64,000 nt of DNA from Caldilineaceae bacterium (GCA_022842065.1 JALHQH010000017.1:1-64000); one strand, 5' to 3'. Shown: positions 37,101 to 45,559, numbered from the stretch's first letter. Program-made: numbers and translations. The notes: a model not told the origin generated them from the sequence alone.

Positions 37101-37533
37101 AGCCACCGTAGAGCGCCACTCCTTGTTTGAGCAGAAAGGTCGCGTTGCGGTCGTCGTTGGTCGCGCCAATACCATCATCAGGGTAGTAGATGCCATCGGC
37201 AACCCAGATTTCGCTGCCACTCGTTGCCGCCGCCAATCCATCTTGCAGCTTGGTAAATGCGGTGCTCCAACTGAGCCCATCACGAATGCTCCCACCGGCC
37301 GCCTGATCGACGTAAATCACGGTCGTTGTCGTCACCGCCTGGCTAAGGGTTAGCTTGGCAGCGGTTGCCGTCGTCGCTTCCTGCGCCGGCAACCGTTGGG
37401 TTGCGATTGCCGACTGGTGTTCAGCGAACAAAAGGGATAAGGTTAGGAGAATGATAACGATAAGGGCCCAACCACTGTGCGTGGCTAGCCGGACGGTAGA
37501 TGGTAAACGATCTGATAGTTTGTAAAAAGGCAT
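31114..37533 (-). CDS. Giant secreted protein: parallel beta-helix, DUF11 and eleven Calx-beta-like repeats, YLPLV C-terminus
   Basis: A 2139-residue exported protein. The N-terminus has a basic and hydrophobic signal region (SGWALIVIILLTLSLLFA). Residues about 75-460 form a choice-of-anchor/right-handed beta-helix region with repeated NSSPTLINLSILGN-like turns. A DUF11-like domain (about 470-585) and one canonical Calx-beta unit (about 590-690) follow. Eleven tandem units of ~110-116 residues come next, each with an AG(V/I)xVxPTxLTVSEP opening, an (S/T)ECxxP motif and a second Cys before SSDxxYN. Two more DUF11-like domains follow. The protein ends in KVYLPLVGR, also seen in two other exported proteins here. 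It is probably an adhesin or surface-matrix protein. Transcribed leftward toward livG. Confidence 0.82.
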   Translation of the reverse strand: MPFYKLSDRLPSTVRLATHSGWALIVIILLTLSLLFAEHQSAIATQRLPAQEATTATAAKLTLSQAVTTTTVIYVDQAAGGSIRDGLSWSTAFTKLQDGLAAATSGSEIWVADGIYYPDDGIGATNDDRNATFLLKQGVALYGGFAGTETARDERNWQANLAILSGDLSQNDPDKNSSGVITNPITIINPNAYHVVSAGAVDSSAVLDGFVITGGKADGTIANLCGPGCGGGLIIENSSPTLINLSILGNNSENYGGGLATINSSPSVTNVIIQANRTKTAGGGIYTRGGSPTFINTLISGNYSASRGGAIYNDRVTNPMQLINVTITGNRAVFTGGGIANSLANVIMSNSIVWNNMSNTSTDVSNSSSELRIHHSLIKNAFTGTTWNSTFGENDGNNLSSDPLFTAPLVASAAPIIGGDYTLSSLSPAADGGDLTQNPTTQALGGASRRQGATIDMGAHESPHTAQLTMTIATAPAQIEYGETVTYTIVLSNSGNAFAYAAQLTNTLPTNVSFAHWIQQPTGATAQMSSPQVTWAGDVAAGQAITYRFMVTHTGGPAETVTNTVEYGHVTSSNTTSAAFEVVALPTVSISAVNVDEADQWARFTVTLNKATRKQIVVDYATSNGTALSPADYNSRNTSLIIYPGDLDAAIFIPITGDFIDETDETFGLTLKSAINATVANGTATATILDDDTAGAAVAPTAIEVSEPSSNATFTLTLQSQPVAPVNITLSNSNTSECSLPTTIQLNAGNWRGVGINVRAIDDFVVDGDQSCLIGLTATSTDPLYDGIALATVSVTVHSDDVAGIGMTPGALTISEPAQRKSFTITLTSQPTATVTVLLTSSDPGECSAPATVNLDENNWAEGIGVEVSAIDDQIDDEDQPCLIQTQVQSSDPNYNGRAMSNLDVTVQDDDTAGVAVSPTSLTTAEPNGTKTFGISLDSEPTAPVTVAFTVSDSSECTVPPSIVLDESNWNVLVSVLVTALDDRIDDGNQLCLVQTAVTSSDAKYNEIAAADVAVTVQDDSDQAGVKVTPSVLTVREPNTTASFTVTLDSQPLFPVTISLASADSGECTVPTSVVLNATNWQQGIRVTVTGVNDDFIDGAQSCAITTSATSSDANYNAIAIADPLVTVEDDDYAAVLVSATNPVVTEPNSSTVMVLKLSSRPTAPVTVTLQSAAPDECSTLAQVVLNANNWKSGVGATIAAVDDDIDDDDRTCPIESTVSSSDSNYQALVVNPFAITVRDNDSAGTLVSPRVLRVSEPNHSAIFTVALTSEPTATVTVNLFSNDLSECTAPASVTIAPAQWRTGVGIPVTAVDDAIKDNTRPCLLQATTSSTDAKYAAVAIGDVAVTVDDDDQAGVRVAPTNLTTHEPDGITFFTITLTSEPTATVTVNLVSTDFTECSAPNSVALDANNWARGVAVAVAALNDAIDDDAQACGVQTIVSSVDKNYAGIAAADVAVTVEDDSDTAGIIVSSTDLTVSEPSESATFTVTLTSEPIAPVTINLTSSDSSECSAPTAVVLNATNWANGIAVLVSAVNDDVADGTLPCTLQTSATSSDSGYNGMALADVEVAVRDEDLAGIALDRTALTLTEPSGVAFFTITLNSEPTAPVIVDLVSSDASECTLPAAVTLDKLTWRAGVAVALTVVNDDVMDGSQACTVQTTVNSADLNYHNQGLADVTATVLDDDVAGITLSTTTLTVDELAGTASFTVALTSEPIADVTINLSSSDAGECAVVPTVTLTAQNWRQGVPTTVTAVDDYQADGDQPCQVETRATSTDSVYADFPVADITATVRDDDRIAVFISSTTSVIQEPAAELPLTIRLGSEPVAPVLVSFSVNDTSECLVPATVVLDGNNWRAGITATLKAVDDQIDDGPQSCQLTAQTTSTDRDYDNIPMQPVTVTVADNDIPALVFAAWADRAKVEVGEMITYTYRIMNTGDVTLTTQLADSRLGALLAQPTPLAPGAVVTQVTQYIVNEVDLPGPLQHSATVTAQSPMGAVVTETQALTVALSALPQLEVDVLRLGPPHVIPGTVVTYQITITNVGHIAAQILNLQGAAQLANAISAQVQTTCAAPLTIAAGQEHRCILLWTATKADNDAVAYVVTVEAMGLLNFKATVSDSAIVIVSGPTGVDRKKVYLPLVGR

Positions 37534-37918
37534 TGATCCTCTCCCTGGAAAATCTTATACGCTGCGCTGGTTGAAAATCGGCGTTTCACCGCTAACTTGC
37601 GAACCCTGTTTCAAAACAAACGCCATCAGCTGTCCTGACAATTTCAGGCGCAACTTCAGGCGCGACTGAGCATTCGTTGCCGATGCTTATAAAGTGATAC
37701 AAACAGCATAAAATGAGAGGATCTTAAATAACATAACAAATGCCTTACACAAGCCTGTTTTTGCCTATTTTTAATAAAGATCGGACGAAAGGCAGGAAAT
37801 GAGGGGAGACAAAATATTCAAACAAATTGTGTCATTTGTCATAACAAAAAGCCATCCCGCAAGGTAATGCGGGATGGCTTTTTGTTATGTAGATAATTGG
37901 TTAGGCTTTACGTGGTCG
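37534..37918. other. Gene-free gap upstream of the beta-helix/Calx-beta protein
   Basis: No gene was found in these 385 bases. They hold the leader of the giant minus-strand gene (A/T-rich, with a GGGAGAGG site just before its ATG) and the strong hairpin at 37841-37888. Confidence 0.6.
37841..37888. terminator. Strong, symmetrical rho-independent terminator
   Basis: Perfect 21-base arms (37841-37861 and 37868-37888) around a six-base loop contain GCCATCCCGCA and its complement, flanked by A-run and T-run tracts. It lies 30 bases beyond the stop of the minus-strand creatininase gene and can work in both directions. Confidence 0.92.
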
Positions 37919-38689
37919 TTAGCTAGTTTGATCAAAGGCGACGAGGAACTCGCTCACGCGTTGGACGACAACTTCTAACAGTGCCTTGCCCTCATCAGCG
38001 CTGGCTTCCGCTGGATTGTCGGTATAGCCGGTGCTGGCGGCCCAGGCCCCATGGACTTGGACTGTGGCTCCGGTCAGGTCACCAAAGAGTCCCTTCTTAA
38101 CCTGTGACTGATCCTGGATCTGCCCCATACCCTCCGGATCAATCAGATCCGGGCGTAGCGCCATCACCATTGAGGTTTCAAAGCGGCCGGCATGGCCGGG
38201 AATGCGGTTACTAGGCATTAGCCCCTGTTCGACCAACGCCGGGCGGGCAATGTCCCAATAGGCCCCGGTGGCAATCGTCACATCATGACCCAAACGATTG
38301 ACAAAGTCGAGACCGACGACATTATTGGAATCGGTGTTGCCGCCGTGGCCGTTAAGGACGATCAGTTTACGAAAGCCGCTAAGTAACAGCCCTTCCAGGA
38401 TCTCGGTCACCGCAGCCAAATAGGTGGGGCTGCTTAAGGAGAGGACCCCCGCAAAGGGGCGATGGTGATGGGAATTGCCATAGCAAAGCACCGGTGCCAC
38501 CACGACTTGTACCTGGCCTGCCGCCCGTTCAGCCGCGCGCTGGGCCACCGTACCACAGAGTAGCGTATCGGTGATAATGGGGGCATGGGGGCCATGTTGT
38601 TCAATCGAAGCCGTTGGTAACACAGCTACGGCGTTGGGGGCCAGGCGGCGGATCTGTTCGCGCGTCATTTCAGCGAGTAGGACAGTCAT
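37919..38689 (-). CDS. Creatininase-family amidohydrolase
   Basis: A 256-residue metal-dependent amidohydrolase. The family's metal ligands are visible: Glu30 and His32 in ASIEQHGPH, Asp41 in ITDT, His115 in LNGHGGNTD and Glu171 in GRFETSMV. SHHHRPFAGVLSLS is the typical active-site loop. Members hydrolyse creatinine or act on cyclic amides in cofactor metabolism (for example MftE and FAPy deformylase-like enzymes), so the substrate cannot be named. AAAAGGAG stands at good spacing before the ATG. It lies alone between two giant surface-protein genes and ends at a strong terminator. Confidence 0.9.
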   Translation of the reverse strand: MTVLLAEMTREQIRRLAPNAVAVLPTASIEQHGPHAPIITDTLLCGTVAQRAAERAAGQVQVVVAPVLCYGNSHHHRPFAGVLSLSSPTYLAAVTEILEGLLLSGFRKLIVLNGHGGNTDSNNVVGLDFVNRLGHDVTIATGAYWDIARPALVEQGLMPSNRIPGHAGRFETSMVMALRPDLIDPEGMGQIQDQSQVKKGLFGDLTGATVQVHGAWAASTGYTDNPAEASADEGKALLEVVVQRVSEFLVAFDQTS

Positions 38690-39035
38690 GGAAAGCTCCT
38701 TTTACAGCACGGGAAAATGGAAATGGTGAAATAAACATTTGGGCATCATAGCAGAAAGAGAGATGGTTGCAAAGTAAAGCAAATGCCTTCCCCTACTGCC
38801 CAGCCGTGGTCGCTTCTCGTGCAAAATTAACGGCTGGCTATGGTGACGTTTTGAATGAAAGGTAAAAAATAAACCGGTAAACAAGCGTAGGCTGCGCCTG
38901 CCGAAGCCGAAGCGGGGCCGGCTTCGACAAGCGCAGCCTACGCTTGCCGAACTATTTGATTAATCTCCAGCCAAACGTCACTGCACCCTAGCGTATAACC
39001 ACGGCCAAAGTGTCGGTGTTGCCGGCGTTTCTGCG
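38690..39035. other. Gene-free gap with palindrome
   Basis: No coding gene is supported in this gap between the creatininase gene and the VCBS protein gene. Its main feature is the inverted repeat at 38882-38946. Confidence 0.6.
38882..38946. repeat. Perfect 16-base inverted repeat with nested hairpin
   Basis: CAAGCGTAGGCTGCGC (38882-38897) is exactly inverted at 38931-38946. A nested CGAAGCCG/CGGCTTCG stem lies inside. It sits about 90 bases beyond the stop codon of the minus-strand VCBS protein gene and may act as its terminator or be a dispersed palindromic element. Confidence 0.8.
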
Positions 39036-42000
39036 CTAGCGGAGCACGACCGGTAGGTAAATCCCAAACGAATCATTATCGTTAATCGTGGCGCTAACCT
39101 GATTGGCCGGCAGATCGGCATTCTGTAACGCGCTGATCACCAGATAGAACTGTTCATTTGGCTCTTGCTGATTGTCGTTGATCAAGGTCACCGGCACCGT
39201 AACTGACATTGCGCCGGGGGCGATGGTTACAGGCTGATTGACCAGCGCCACATAATCTTCGCCGGCACGTGCGGTATCATCCAACGTGTTGATCACCATG
39301 CTGACGGTACGGCCGCTGGGCGCGCTCAGCTTCAGTACAAAGTTGACGATCCCCGTCGTCTCGTCAACCGTCACGTTGGTGACACCCAATGTGGGCCGTG
39401 CGTCGTTATCGACGATAGTCAGGGTGACCTCCACGCCGGCCGCCAATACCGCGCCTTGGGGACTGCTCAAGGTGAGGCGCAGGACTTCGTCATCCTCGTT
39501 GAGCAGATCATCGGTGATCGGGATCGTAATGGTTGCACTGGTTGCGCCGGCTGGAATAGTGACGACGCCATTCACATCGGTAAAACTGCTACTTTGCGCT
39601 TTGGCAACCGGCGTTGTACTGTAGTTGACGGTGACCGCGCCGGCCCGATTTGGTTCGTTAAGGCGTACTTCCACCGTGACATTGCCCGCATTCTCATTCG
39701 CGGTGATGTTGGTGGTGGCCACGCTGAGTTGTGGTGCGCGCACACTCACCCCCACACTGCCAACGTTATTGGTTTGGGTGACATCTTCACGGGCGGAGAT
39801 CGAGGCGATATTGTTGATCGTCGCGCCGGTGGCCGCAAAGGTCGTGCGCCCGCGTACAGTGATCACGCCGCCCGCACCGGCGTTGATCGTGGGAAGCCGC
39901 CAGATGTAGTTCGCGCCCCCACTCTGCGTCAACGGGAGAGTGCTCTGAATTGTAATTTCACTGAGTAGATCCAAGGCCAACAGATCGGTGAGCACCACGC
40001 GGGTGGCCGGTTGCGGGCCGCTGTTATTAAAGGTGAGCGTATAGGTCACTAAATCGCCGGGCAGCACCGAAACGGCCGAGACCTGTTTCGTCAGCGCCAA
40101 GTCAGAGATACAATCCCGGTTGTGATAGAGCTGCAGGTGGGCACCACTGCCGCTATTGCCAACCAGCAACAGATCGAGATCGCGATCGCCATCCACATCA
40201 TTCCAGGTGGCACTGCCGCCGTAGATCGGGGCAAAAGTGCTCGCCACCGGGGTAAAGCTGTCATTGCCATCGTTGCGCAACAGTTGGATCGCGGCGGTTA
40301 CCCCATCCGGCGTGCCCGCAACCAGCAGGTCGAGGTCGCTGTCATTGTCATAATCACCCCAGGCCAAGGCGGGCCGGCTGAGCGGTGTAAAGCTGCCACT
40401 GGTGACATCGGTAAAGCTCCCACCATCGTTGCGGTAGAGGCGGGTCAAGCGGTTGCTGGCATCCGTTCGCCCCGCGAGCAGCAGGTCGAGATCGCCATCC
40501 TGGTCATAATCACCCCAGACCGCAGCACTTTCGTAGACCCCCGGTAGGGCTGCACCCACATTGACAAAGCCGCCCTGATCGTTGCGAAAGATCTGGGTCA
40601 GCGCACTGCTCCCATCAGAGGTGCCGGTCAACAACAGGTCGAGATCGCCATCGCGATCATAATCACCCCACATGGCTGATCCGCGCTGCACATTCGGCAG
40701 GTTGGTGGTAACTGCGGTAAAGCTGCCCTGATCATTGCGATAGAGGCGTGTCAGCCCGTTGGTGCCATCGGTGGTGCCGGTTACGAGCAGATCGAGATCG
40801 CCGTCATTATCAACATCGCCCCAGGTCGCGGTGCTATAACCAACGGCGGTCAGCCCCGCATTGTTTTCTGTAAAGGCCCCATTGCTGTTGTTATAGAGGG
40901 TTGCCACCATTGCGCCGGCTCCGACCCCGGTCACGGCCAGATCAAGATCGCCATCTTGGTCATAGTCACCCCAGGCCAGGTCGCCATGCTGAATTGCCGC
41001 CAGCGCCACCCCGCTATCCACAAAGTTGTTGTTGCCAATATTGCGATAAAGTTTGGTATGTGGCGTGGTGCCGTCCGCGCTGCCGGCCAGGGCCAGATCG
41101 AGGTCACCATCTTGGTCATAGTCACCCCAGGCCGCAGCACTATTGAGCAGGGCGGGCAACCCTGGCGCAAGGCGACCAAAGCCGGCCAGACAGCGTTCGC
41201 GGTCAACCCGGCCAGCGGTGAAGTGCCACTGATAGGGGGTTAACGGTGCGCCGGGGAGACTCTGAATCGCCGCGGTACCAATGACATGAACCTGTTCGCC
41301 ATGTTGTAACCGTTGGGTTGGGGTAAAGGTGAGGGTGCGTGCCACGCTATGATAGCCAAAGCTGCCGCTGCGCAGCCCACTCTGCTGACCATAAACCAAC
41401 AATGTCTGCCCATTGAGGGTGGCCGGGTTAATCTCGGCGTCAAAGGTCGCTTGGATCGGGGCATTGAGCCGTACCCCGGATTGGGCCGGCGCGGGTACGG
41501 TTTGGGTAATATGGTAGCGGCGACCCACGCCCACGGCCGTCGCGTTGTTCGTCAGCGTAATATCGTGGGTTGCCACAATGCCGGCGCGGTTGGTGATCAG
41601 CGCACCGGGGGGGCCATCAAGCAGCGTTGCGGTGATGGTGATCATACCCCCTTGGTTGGCGTTCAGATCGCTTACCTGCCAGGCCAAATTGGGCGCTTGT
41701 CCGCTGGAAGTGACATTGACCCCAGGGCTGGCGCTAATTGCGCCGATTTGCACATTGCCCAGCTCGATGGGCAGCAGATCCGTGATCGCCACACTGCGGG
41801 CCGGCTGTGGCCCCGCATTGGTAAAGCGCAGAGTATAGGTAATCACCTCCCCAGATTCGGCCGCATTTGTCGAGGCGGATTTTGTCAGCGCCACGTCGGA
41901 GATACAGTCCATGTTCCGATAGAGGCGCGTGGTCGCGTTGGTGCCATCATTGCCGCTGACGATCAGGTCAAGATCGCCATCATTGTCAAGATCACCCCAG

Positions 42001-45000
42001 GTGGCCGCGCTATCAGCAACCGCCGTCAAACCGGCGTTAAAGTCAGTAAAAGTGCCACCGCTCTGCTGATAGAGCGCGGCAATGGGGCCACTATCGGTGG
42101 CCCCGCTCAAAAAGAGATCAAGCACATTATTATTATCAAAGTCACCCCAGGCGACTGAGCCATTGGAGATCGCTGGTAAACCGGTGCCGACGGTTGAGAA
42201 ATTGCCGCCACTGTTGTTGTAGAGGATGGTCGTGCGGCCGCTCTCACTGTTGCCGGCCAGGATCAGATCGAAGTCACCATCTTTGTCATAATCACCCCAG
42301 GCCGCACTACTTTCCGCCAGCCCAGTGAGGATGGCCCCGCTGTCACTAAAATTACCATTCGTGTTGCGGTATAGGGTGGTGATGCGTCCCCCATCACTCA
42401 GGCCACCCACCAGCAGATCCAGATCGCCATCGCGATCATAATCGGCCCAGGCCAACATGCCGTTATCAACCCCAGGTAGACCGGCCGCCACAGCCGTAAA
42501 AAGTCCATTGCCTTCATTGCGATAGAGGTGAGTGGCGCGCCCACTGCCCGTATCGCCCGCCGCCACTAAGTCAAGGCGGCCATCATTGTTATAGTCGCCC
42601 CATGCTGCGCGACTGTTGCTGAGCGCTGCAAAACCGGTGCCTACCGCCACAAAATTGCCGCTGTCATTGCGATAGAGATTGGTGATCCCGTTGGTACCAT
42701 TGCTGCCGGTGAGAAAGAGATCAAGGTCCCCATCGCTGTCATAATCCACCCAGGCGACGGCCCCATTGCGTACACCTGCCAGCGCTGCGCCGATATCGGT
42801 AAAGGTCCCGCCATTGTTTTGGTAGATGCGTGTCAGCACGCCCTGGGCGCTTTGGCCGGCAAGCAGCAGGTCGGCGTCGCCATCTTGATCATAGTCACCC
42901 CAGGCCACCATACCCTCATCGACTGGGGGAAAAGGCGCGCCGCTGGGTTTAAAATCGCCGACACAGCGATCCAAGGCACGGCCGGCAACAAATTGATATT
43001 GATAGGGGGTGAGGGGCGCACCTTGGGGACTTTTTAGCCCTGCGGTAGCAATGACATTGACGACTTCGCCTTGGACAAAGGGCTGTTCGGCACGGACCGT
43101 CAATGTGCGCGCTTCGCTGTTATAGCTCGTCTCGGCAAGGCCAAATAGACCACTCTGGCTGCCATAGATTGCCAGATTCTGGTCGCTGATACTGGTCAGC
43201 CCAAGTGTGGCATCAAAGATCAAATGCATGGGCGCGTTAAAGTCAACGCCGACCGCCCCACCGCCAAACGGGAGGCTCTGTAAGACATGGAAAGGCGCAA
43301 CAATTGGCTGGACGGTGCTGTTATTGGTCAAGCTGACATCGCGCCGGGCGCTGATTGTTGCCGTGTTGGTGTAAACCGCGCCCGGTGTGGGGTTGATTGT
43401 GCCGGTCAGGGTAATCGTGCCGCCCTGGCCTACGGATAGATCGCTGACCTGCCAGTTAAAGGGCGGGAGGGCACCACTGTTGTTAATCTGGATGCCACTT
43501 GCGCTGGTTGCGGTGACAACTTGCAGGTTGCTCAGCGCGCTGGGCACAAGATCTTCAATCGTCACGACCGTGGCTGTGACCGGGCCGGCATTGGTAAAGT
43601 GCAACGTGATTGTCACCGGTTGATTGGCCGTTACCTGTGTAGGGCTGACCGTCTGCGTGATCGACACATCCGAGGGACAATCATAGTTGCGATAGACGCC
43701 GGTGACAATGCCGTTGTTGGTCAGACCAGAGATGAGCAGATCAGCATCATGATCGCCATCAACATCGCCCCAGGTGGCCGTGCCCAGATTCATGGCCGGG
43801 AAATTGGTGGGAAAGGGCATAAAGTTGCCCACTTCGTTTTTGTAGAGGATGGTAAAGAGTTGTTCGATCGTGTCCTTACCGCTGATCAGAATGTCAAAGT
43901 CGCCATCATTATCAAAGTCCGCCCAGGTGGCAGCTCCATCCAGTACGCCTAGCAAGTCGGCGTTAATATCCGTAAAGTTGCCCCCATCATTGCGATAGAC
44001 GCGCGAAATCGGGGCCGGTAGGCTGCGGCTGGTCTCACCGATCAGGAGCAGATCCTCATCGCCATCATTGTCATAATCTTTCCACGCCACTGCACTGTCG
44101 CGCAGGTTTGGCAAATCGGTGGGCACCAGGGTAAAAGTACTGTTCCGATCATTGCGATAGAGCAAAGTGACTAGCCCACCCGCACTGTCACCAGTGAGTA
44201 ACAGGTCCAAGTCACCATCGTTGTCATAGTCGGCCCAATCGGCGGCGCTGTTATTGACACCGGTAAAAGCCACTGCCGTGTCTACAAATGTATCGTTGCC
44301 GATGTTGCGATACAGGCGGGCCAGACTGCCGCCACTGCTGTCGCCATGAAGGAAGAGATCCAGGTCACCATCGCTGTCATCATCAACCCAAAGCGCACCG
44401 CCCAAGGCCACACCAGGTAAGATGGCGACATTGATAAAGGCGCTGCTCCCCTCATTGCGATAAACGCGGGTGGTATATTGGCCGGCAAGATTCGAGCCGG
44501 TCAACACAATATCCAGATCGCCATCTATGTCATAGTCGCCCCAGGCCACCGACGCTTCACGGACGCCAACCAGGCCAGCATCAAAGGAGGTAAAGTTACC
44601 CGCGCCATCGTTGCGATAGATGCGGGTGAGGGGATTACCACTGCTCTTGCCTGCCAACAGCAGATCCAGATCGCCATCATTATCAAAGTCGCCCCAGTCC
44701 GCGGCGCTGGACCAGACCGGCGTAAGATTGGCCGTATTGGGCAGAAACCCTTCCATACAGCGTTTGACCTGATAGCCCGCGGTAAATTGCCACTGGTATG
44801 GGGTCAACCCCGTGCCAGTGTTATCCTGGATTGCCTCTGTCCCCACCACGGTTACCGTTTCACCAAAGCTAAATCGGCCGGCTGGAGTAAAGGTAACCGT
44901 GTTACTGTTATTGTCATAACTAAAGTTGCCGGCCAGGCGACCATGTTGGCTCGCCTGAACCACAAAGTGGTTTAGGTCAACCGTGCTCATGTTGACCGTG

Positions 45001-45203
45001 CCGTTGAAGCTTGCGTTCACCGTATCGCTCAAGGTCACCGTGGCAAAGGCACCTGCGCTGGGGTCGGTGCTGATAATATCGAAAGGCGGCAGCACCGCGG
45101 GCTGACGGCCACGGTCAGCGGCGAGGGTCTGGTTTGTAAATAAAAGCGTGTAAAGCAGACCTGTACAAATAAAGCTCAAAATAATTTTGTGTAGACTCGT
45201 CAT
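39036..45203 (-). CDS. Giant secreted protein: three (Ig-like, VCBS/FG-GAP, DUF11) modules, two Calx-beta domains, YLPVV C-terminus
   Basis: A 2055-residue exported protein with signal region IILSFICTGLLYTLLFT. Three large modules are repeated. Each has an SbsA-type Ig-like domain ending LTPYQWQFTAG or similar, about seven VCBS/FG-GAP units of 45-50 residues (WGDYDNDGDLDLLLAG; TRLYRNDGGSFTDV) with DxDxDGDxD calcium-type motifs, and a DUF11-like domain starting (D)CxSDxxxTK. Two Calx-beta domains follow at about 1830-2040. It ends GIYLPVVLR. The calcium-binding FG-GAP units suggest a beta-propeller-bearing adhesin or matrix protein whose folding depends on calcium. No processing protease or sortase is adjacent. 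Confidence 0.83.
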   Translation of the reverse strand: MTSLHKIILSFICTGLLYTLLFTNQTLAADRGRQPAVLPPFDIISTDPSAGAFATVTLSDTVNASFNGTVNMSTVDLNHFVVQASQHGRLAGNFSYDNNSNTVTFTPAGRFSFGETVTVVGTEAIQDNTGTGLTPYQWQFTAGYQVKRCMEGFLPNTANLTPVWSSAADWGDFDNDGDLDLLLAGKSSGNPLTRIYRNDGAGNFTSFDAGLVGVREASVAWGDYDIDGDLDIVLTGSNLAGQYTTRVYRNEGSSAFINVAILPGVALGGALWVDDDSDGDLDLFLHGDSSGGSLARLYRNIGNDTFVDTAVAFTGVNNSAADWADYDNDGDLDLLLTGDSAGGLVTLLYRNDRNSTFTLVPTDLPNLRDSAVAWKDYDNDGDEDLLLIGETSRSLPAPISRVYRNDGGNFTDINADLLGVLDGAATWADFDNDGDFDILISGKDTIEQLFTILYKNEVGNFMPFPTNFPAMNLGTATWGDVDGDHDADLLISGLTNNGIVTGVYRNYDCPSDVSITQTVSPTQVTANQPVTITLHFTNAGPVTATVVTIEDLVPSALSNLQVVTATSASGIQINNSGALPPFNWQVSDLSVGQGGTITLTGTINPTPGAVYTNTATISARRDVSLTNNSTVQPIVAPFHVLQSLPFGGGAVGVDFNAPMHLIFDATLGLTSISDQNLAIYGSQSGLFGLAETSYNSEARTLTVRAEQPFVQGEVVNVIATAGLKSPQGAPLTPYQYQFVAGRALDRCVGDFKPSGAPFPPVDEGMVAWGDYDQDGDADLLLAGQSAQGVLTRIYQNNGGTFTDIGAALAGVRNGAVAWVDYDSDGDLDLFLTGSNGTNGITNLYRNDSGNFVAVGTGFAALSNSRAAWGDYNNDGRLDLVAAGDTGSGRATHLYRNEGNGLFTAVAAGLPGVDNGMLAWADYDRDGDLDLLVGGLSDGGRITTLYRNTNGNFSDSGAILTGLAESSAAWGDYDKDGDFDLILAGNSESGRTTILYNNSGGNFSTVGTGLPAISNGSVAWGDFDNNNVLDLFLSGATDSGPIAALYQQSGGTFTDFNAGLTAVADSAATWGDLDNDGDLDLIVSGNDGTNATTRLYRNMDCISDVALTKSASTNAAESGEVITYTLRFTNAGPQPARSVAITDLLPIELGNVQIGAISASPGVNVTSSGQAPNLAWQVSDLNANQGGMITITATLLDGPPGALITNRAGIVATHDITLTNNATAVGVGRRYHITQTVPAPAQSGVRLNAPIQATFDAEINPATLNGQTLLVYGQQSGLRSGSFGYHSVARTLTFTPTQRLQHGEQVHVIGTAAIQSLPGAPLTPYQWHFTAGRVDRERCLAGFGRLAPGLPALLNSAAAWGDYDQDGDLDLALAGSADGTTPHTKLYRNIGNNNFVDSGVALAAIQHGDLAWGDYDQDGDLDLAVTGVGAGAMVATLYNNSNGAFTENNAGLTAVGYSTATWGDVDNDGDLDLLVTGTTDGTNGLTRLYRNDQGSFTAVTTNLPNVQRGSAMWGDYDRDGDLDLLLTGTSDGSSALTQIFRNDQGGFVNVGAALPGVYESAAVWGDYDQDGDLDLLLAGRTDASNRLTRLYRNDGGSFTDVTSGSFTPLSRPALAWGDYDNDSDLDLLVAGTPDGVTAAIQLLRNDGNDSFTPVASTFAPIYGGSATWNDVDGDRDLDLLLVGNSGSGAHLQLYHNRDCISDLALTKQVSAVSVLPGDLVTYTLTFNNSGPQPATRVVLTDLLALDLLSEITIQSTLPLTQSGGANYIWRLPTINAGAGGVITVRGRTTFAATGATINNIASISAREDVTQTNNVGSVGVSVRAPQLSVATTNITANENAGNVTVEVRLNEPNRAGAVTVNYSTTPVAKAQSSSFTDVNGVVTIPAGATSATITIPITDDLLNEDDEVLRLTLSSPQGAVLAAGVEVTLTIVDNDARPTLGVTNVTVDETTGIVNFVLKLSAPSGRTVSMVINTLDDTARAGEDYVALVNQPVTIAPGAMSVTVPVTLINDNQQEPNEQFYLVISALQNADLPANQVSATINDNDSFGIYLPVVLR

Positions 45204-45475
45204 GGTAGATGATTGCCTCTTATTCTCCTATACCGGACAAACTGCCGGTGCCGTCGCATCTGGACTGTCCATCGCCGGCGGTTAAGCCTGGACCATACCA
45301 CCGCGTATCAGTACGCGGTACTATCCTGCGGTTGAAATCAGAACCCCGGTTTGCACCCTGATAAAAAATTCTGCTTCTCATGCCGCGCGAAGGATAAAGA
45401 TCGGTAGTACCGCAGTTAATTATTGAATCGCACTCGTGCCGGAAGGGCAATACAGCATTCTACGGAATTTTTGGG
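45204..45475 (-). promoter_or_regulatory. Hairpin-rich leader of the VCBS surface-protein gene
   Basis: Several inverted repeats crowd this stretch upstream of the minus-strand gene: CCGCGTA/TACGCGG (about 45300-45318) and CCGGACAAACTGCCGG (about 45233-45250), among others. Read on the minus strand, parts are loosely like an FMN riboswitch, but the match is too weak to call. The whole 503-base gap to ctaA holds no gene. Confidence 0.35.
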
Positions 45476-45559
45476 CTAGTACACCAAGCAATTGACGTAC
45501 TGGGCTTTACACGCGTTTGTGGTAAAATGTACAAATAAAATTTCTATAACACTGTACTA
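45476..45559. repeat. Possible degenerate element with CTAGTACA/TAGTACAGTG ends
   Basis: CTAGTACAC starts at 45476 and CACTGTACTA ends at 45559. The right end, read inward as TAGTACAGTGTTATAGAAATT, resembles the inner end of the element at 58992-59153. It is probably a decayed relative. Confidence 0.4.

Noticed and set aside
38702..38884. 60-residue minus-strand ORF between creatininase and VCBS genes
   Set aside because: No ribosome binding site and unlike any protein; the gap is A/T-rich leader and repeat DNA.
39036..45203. Diversity-generating retroelement target
   Set aside because: No reverse transcriptase, template repeat or adenine-biased variable region was seen near the VCBS protein.
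45210..45420. FMN riboswitch on the minus strand
   Set aside because: Segments such as AGTCCAGATG and ACCGC...AGTACCGCG look similar, but the core bases differ at several positions, the closing helix is not evident and the gene is a surface protein. Kept only as a low-interest finding.
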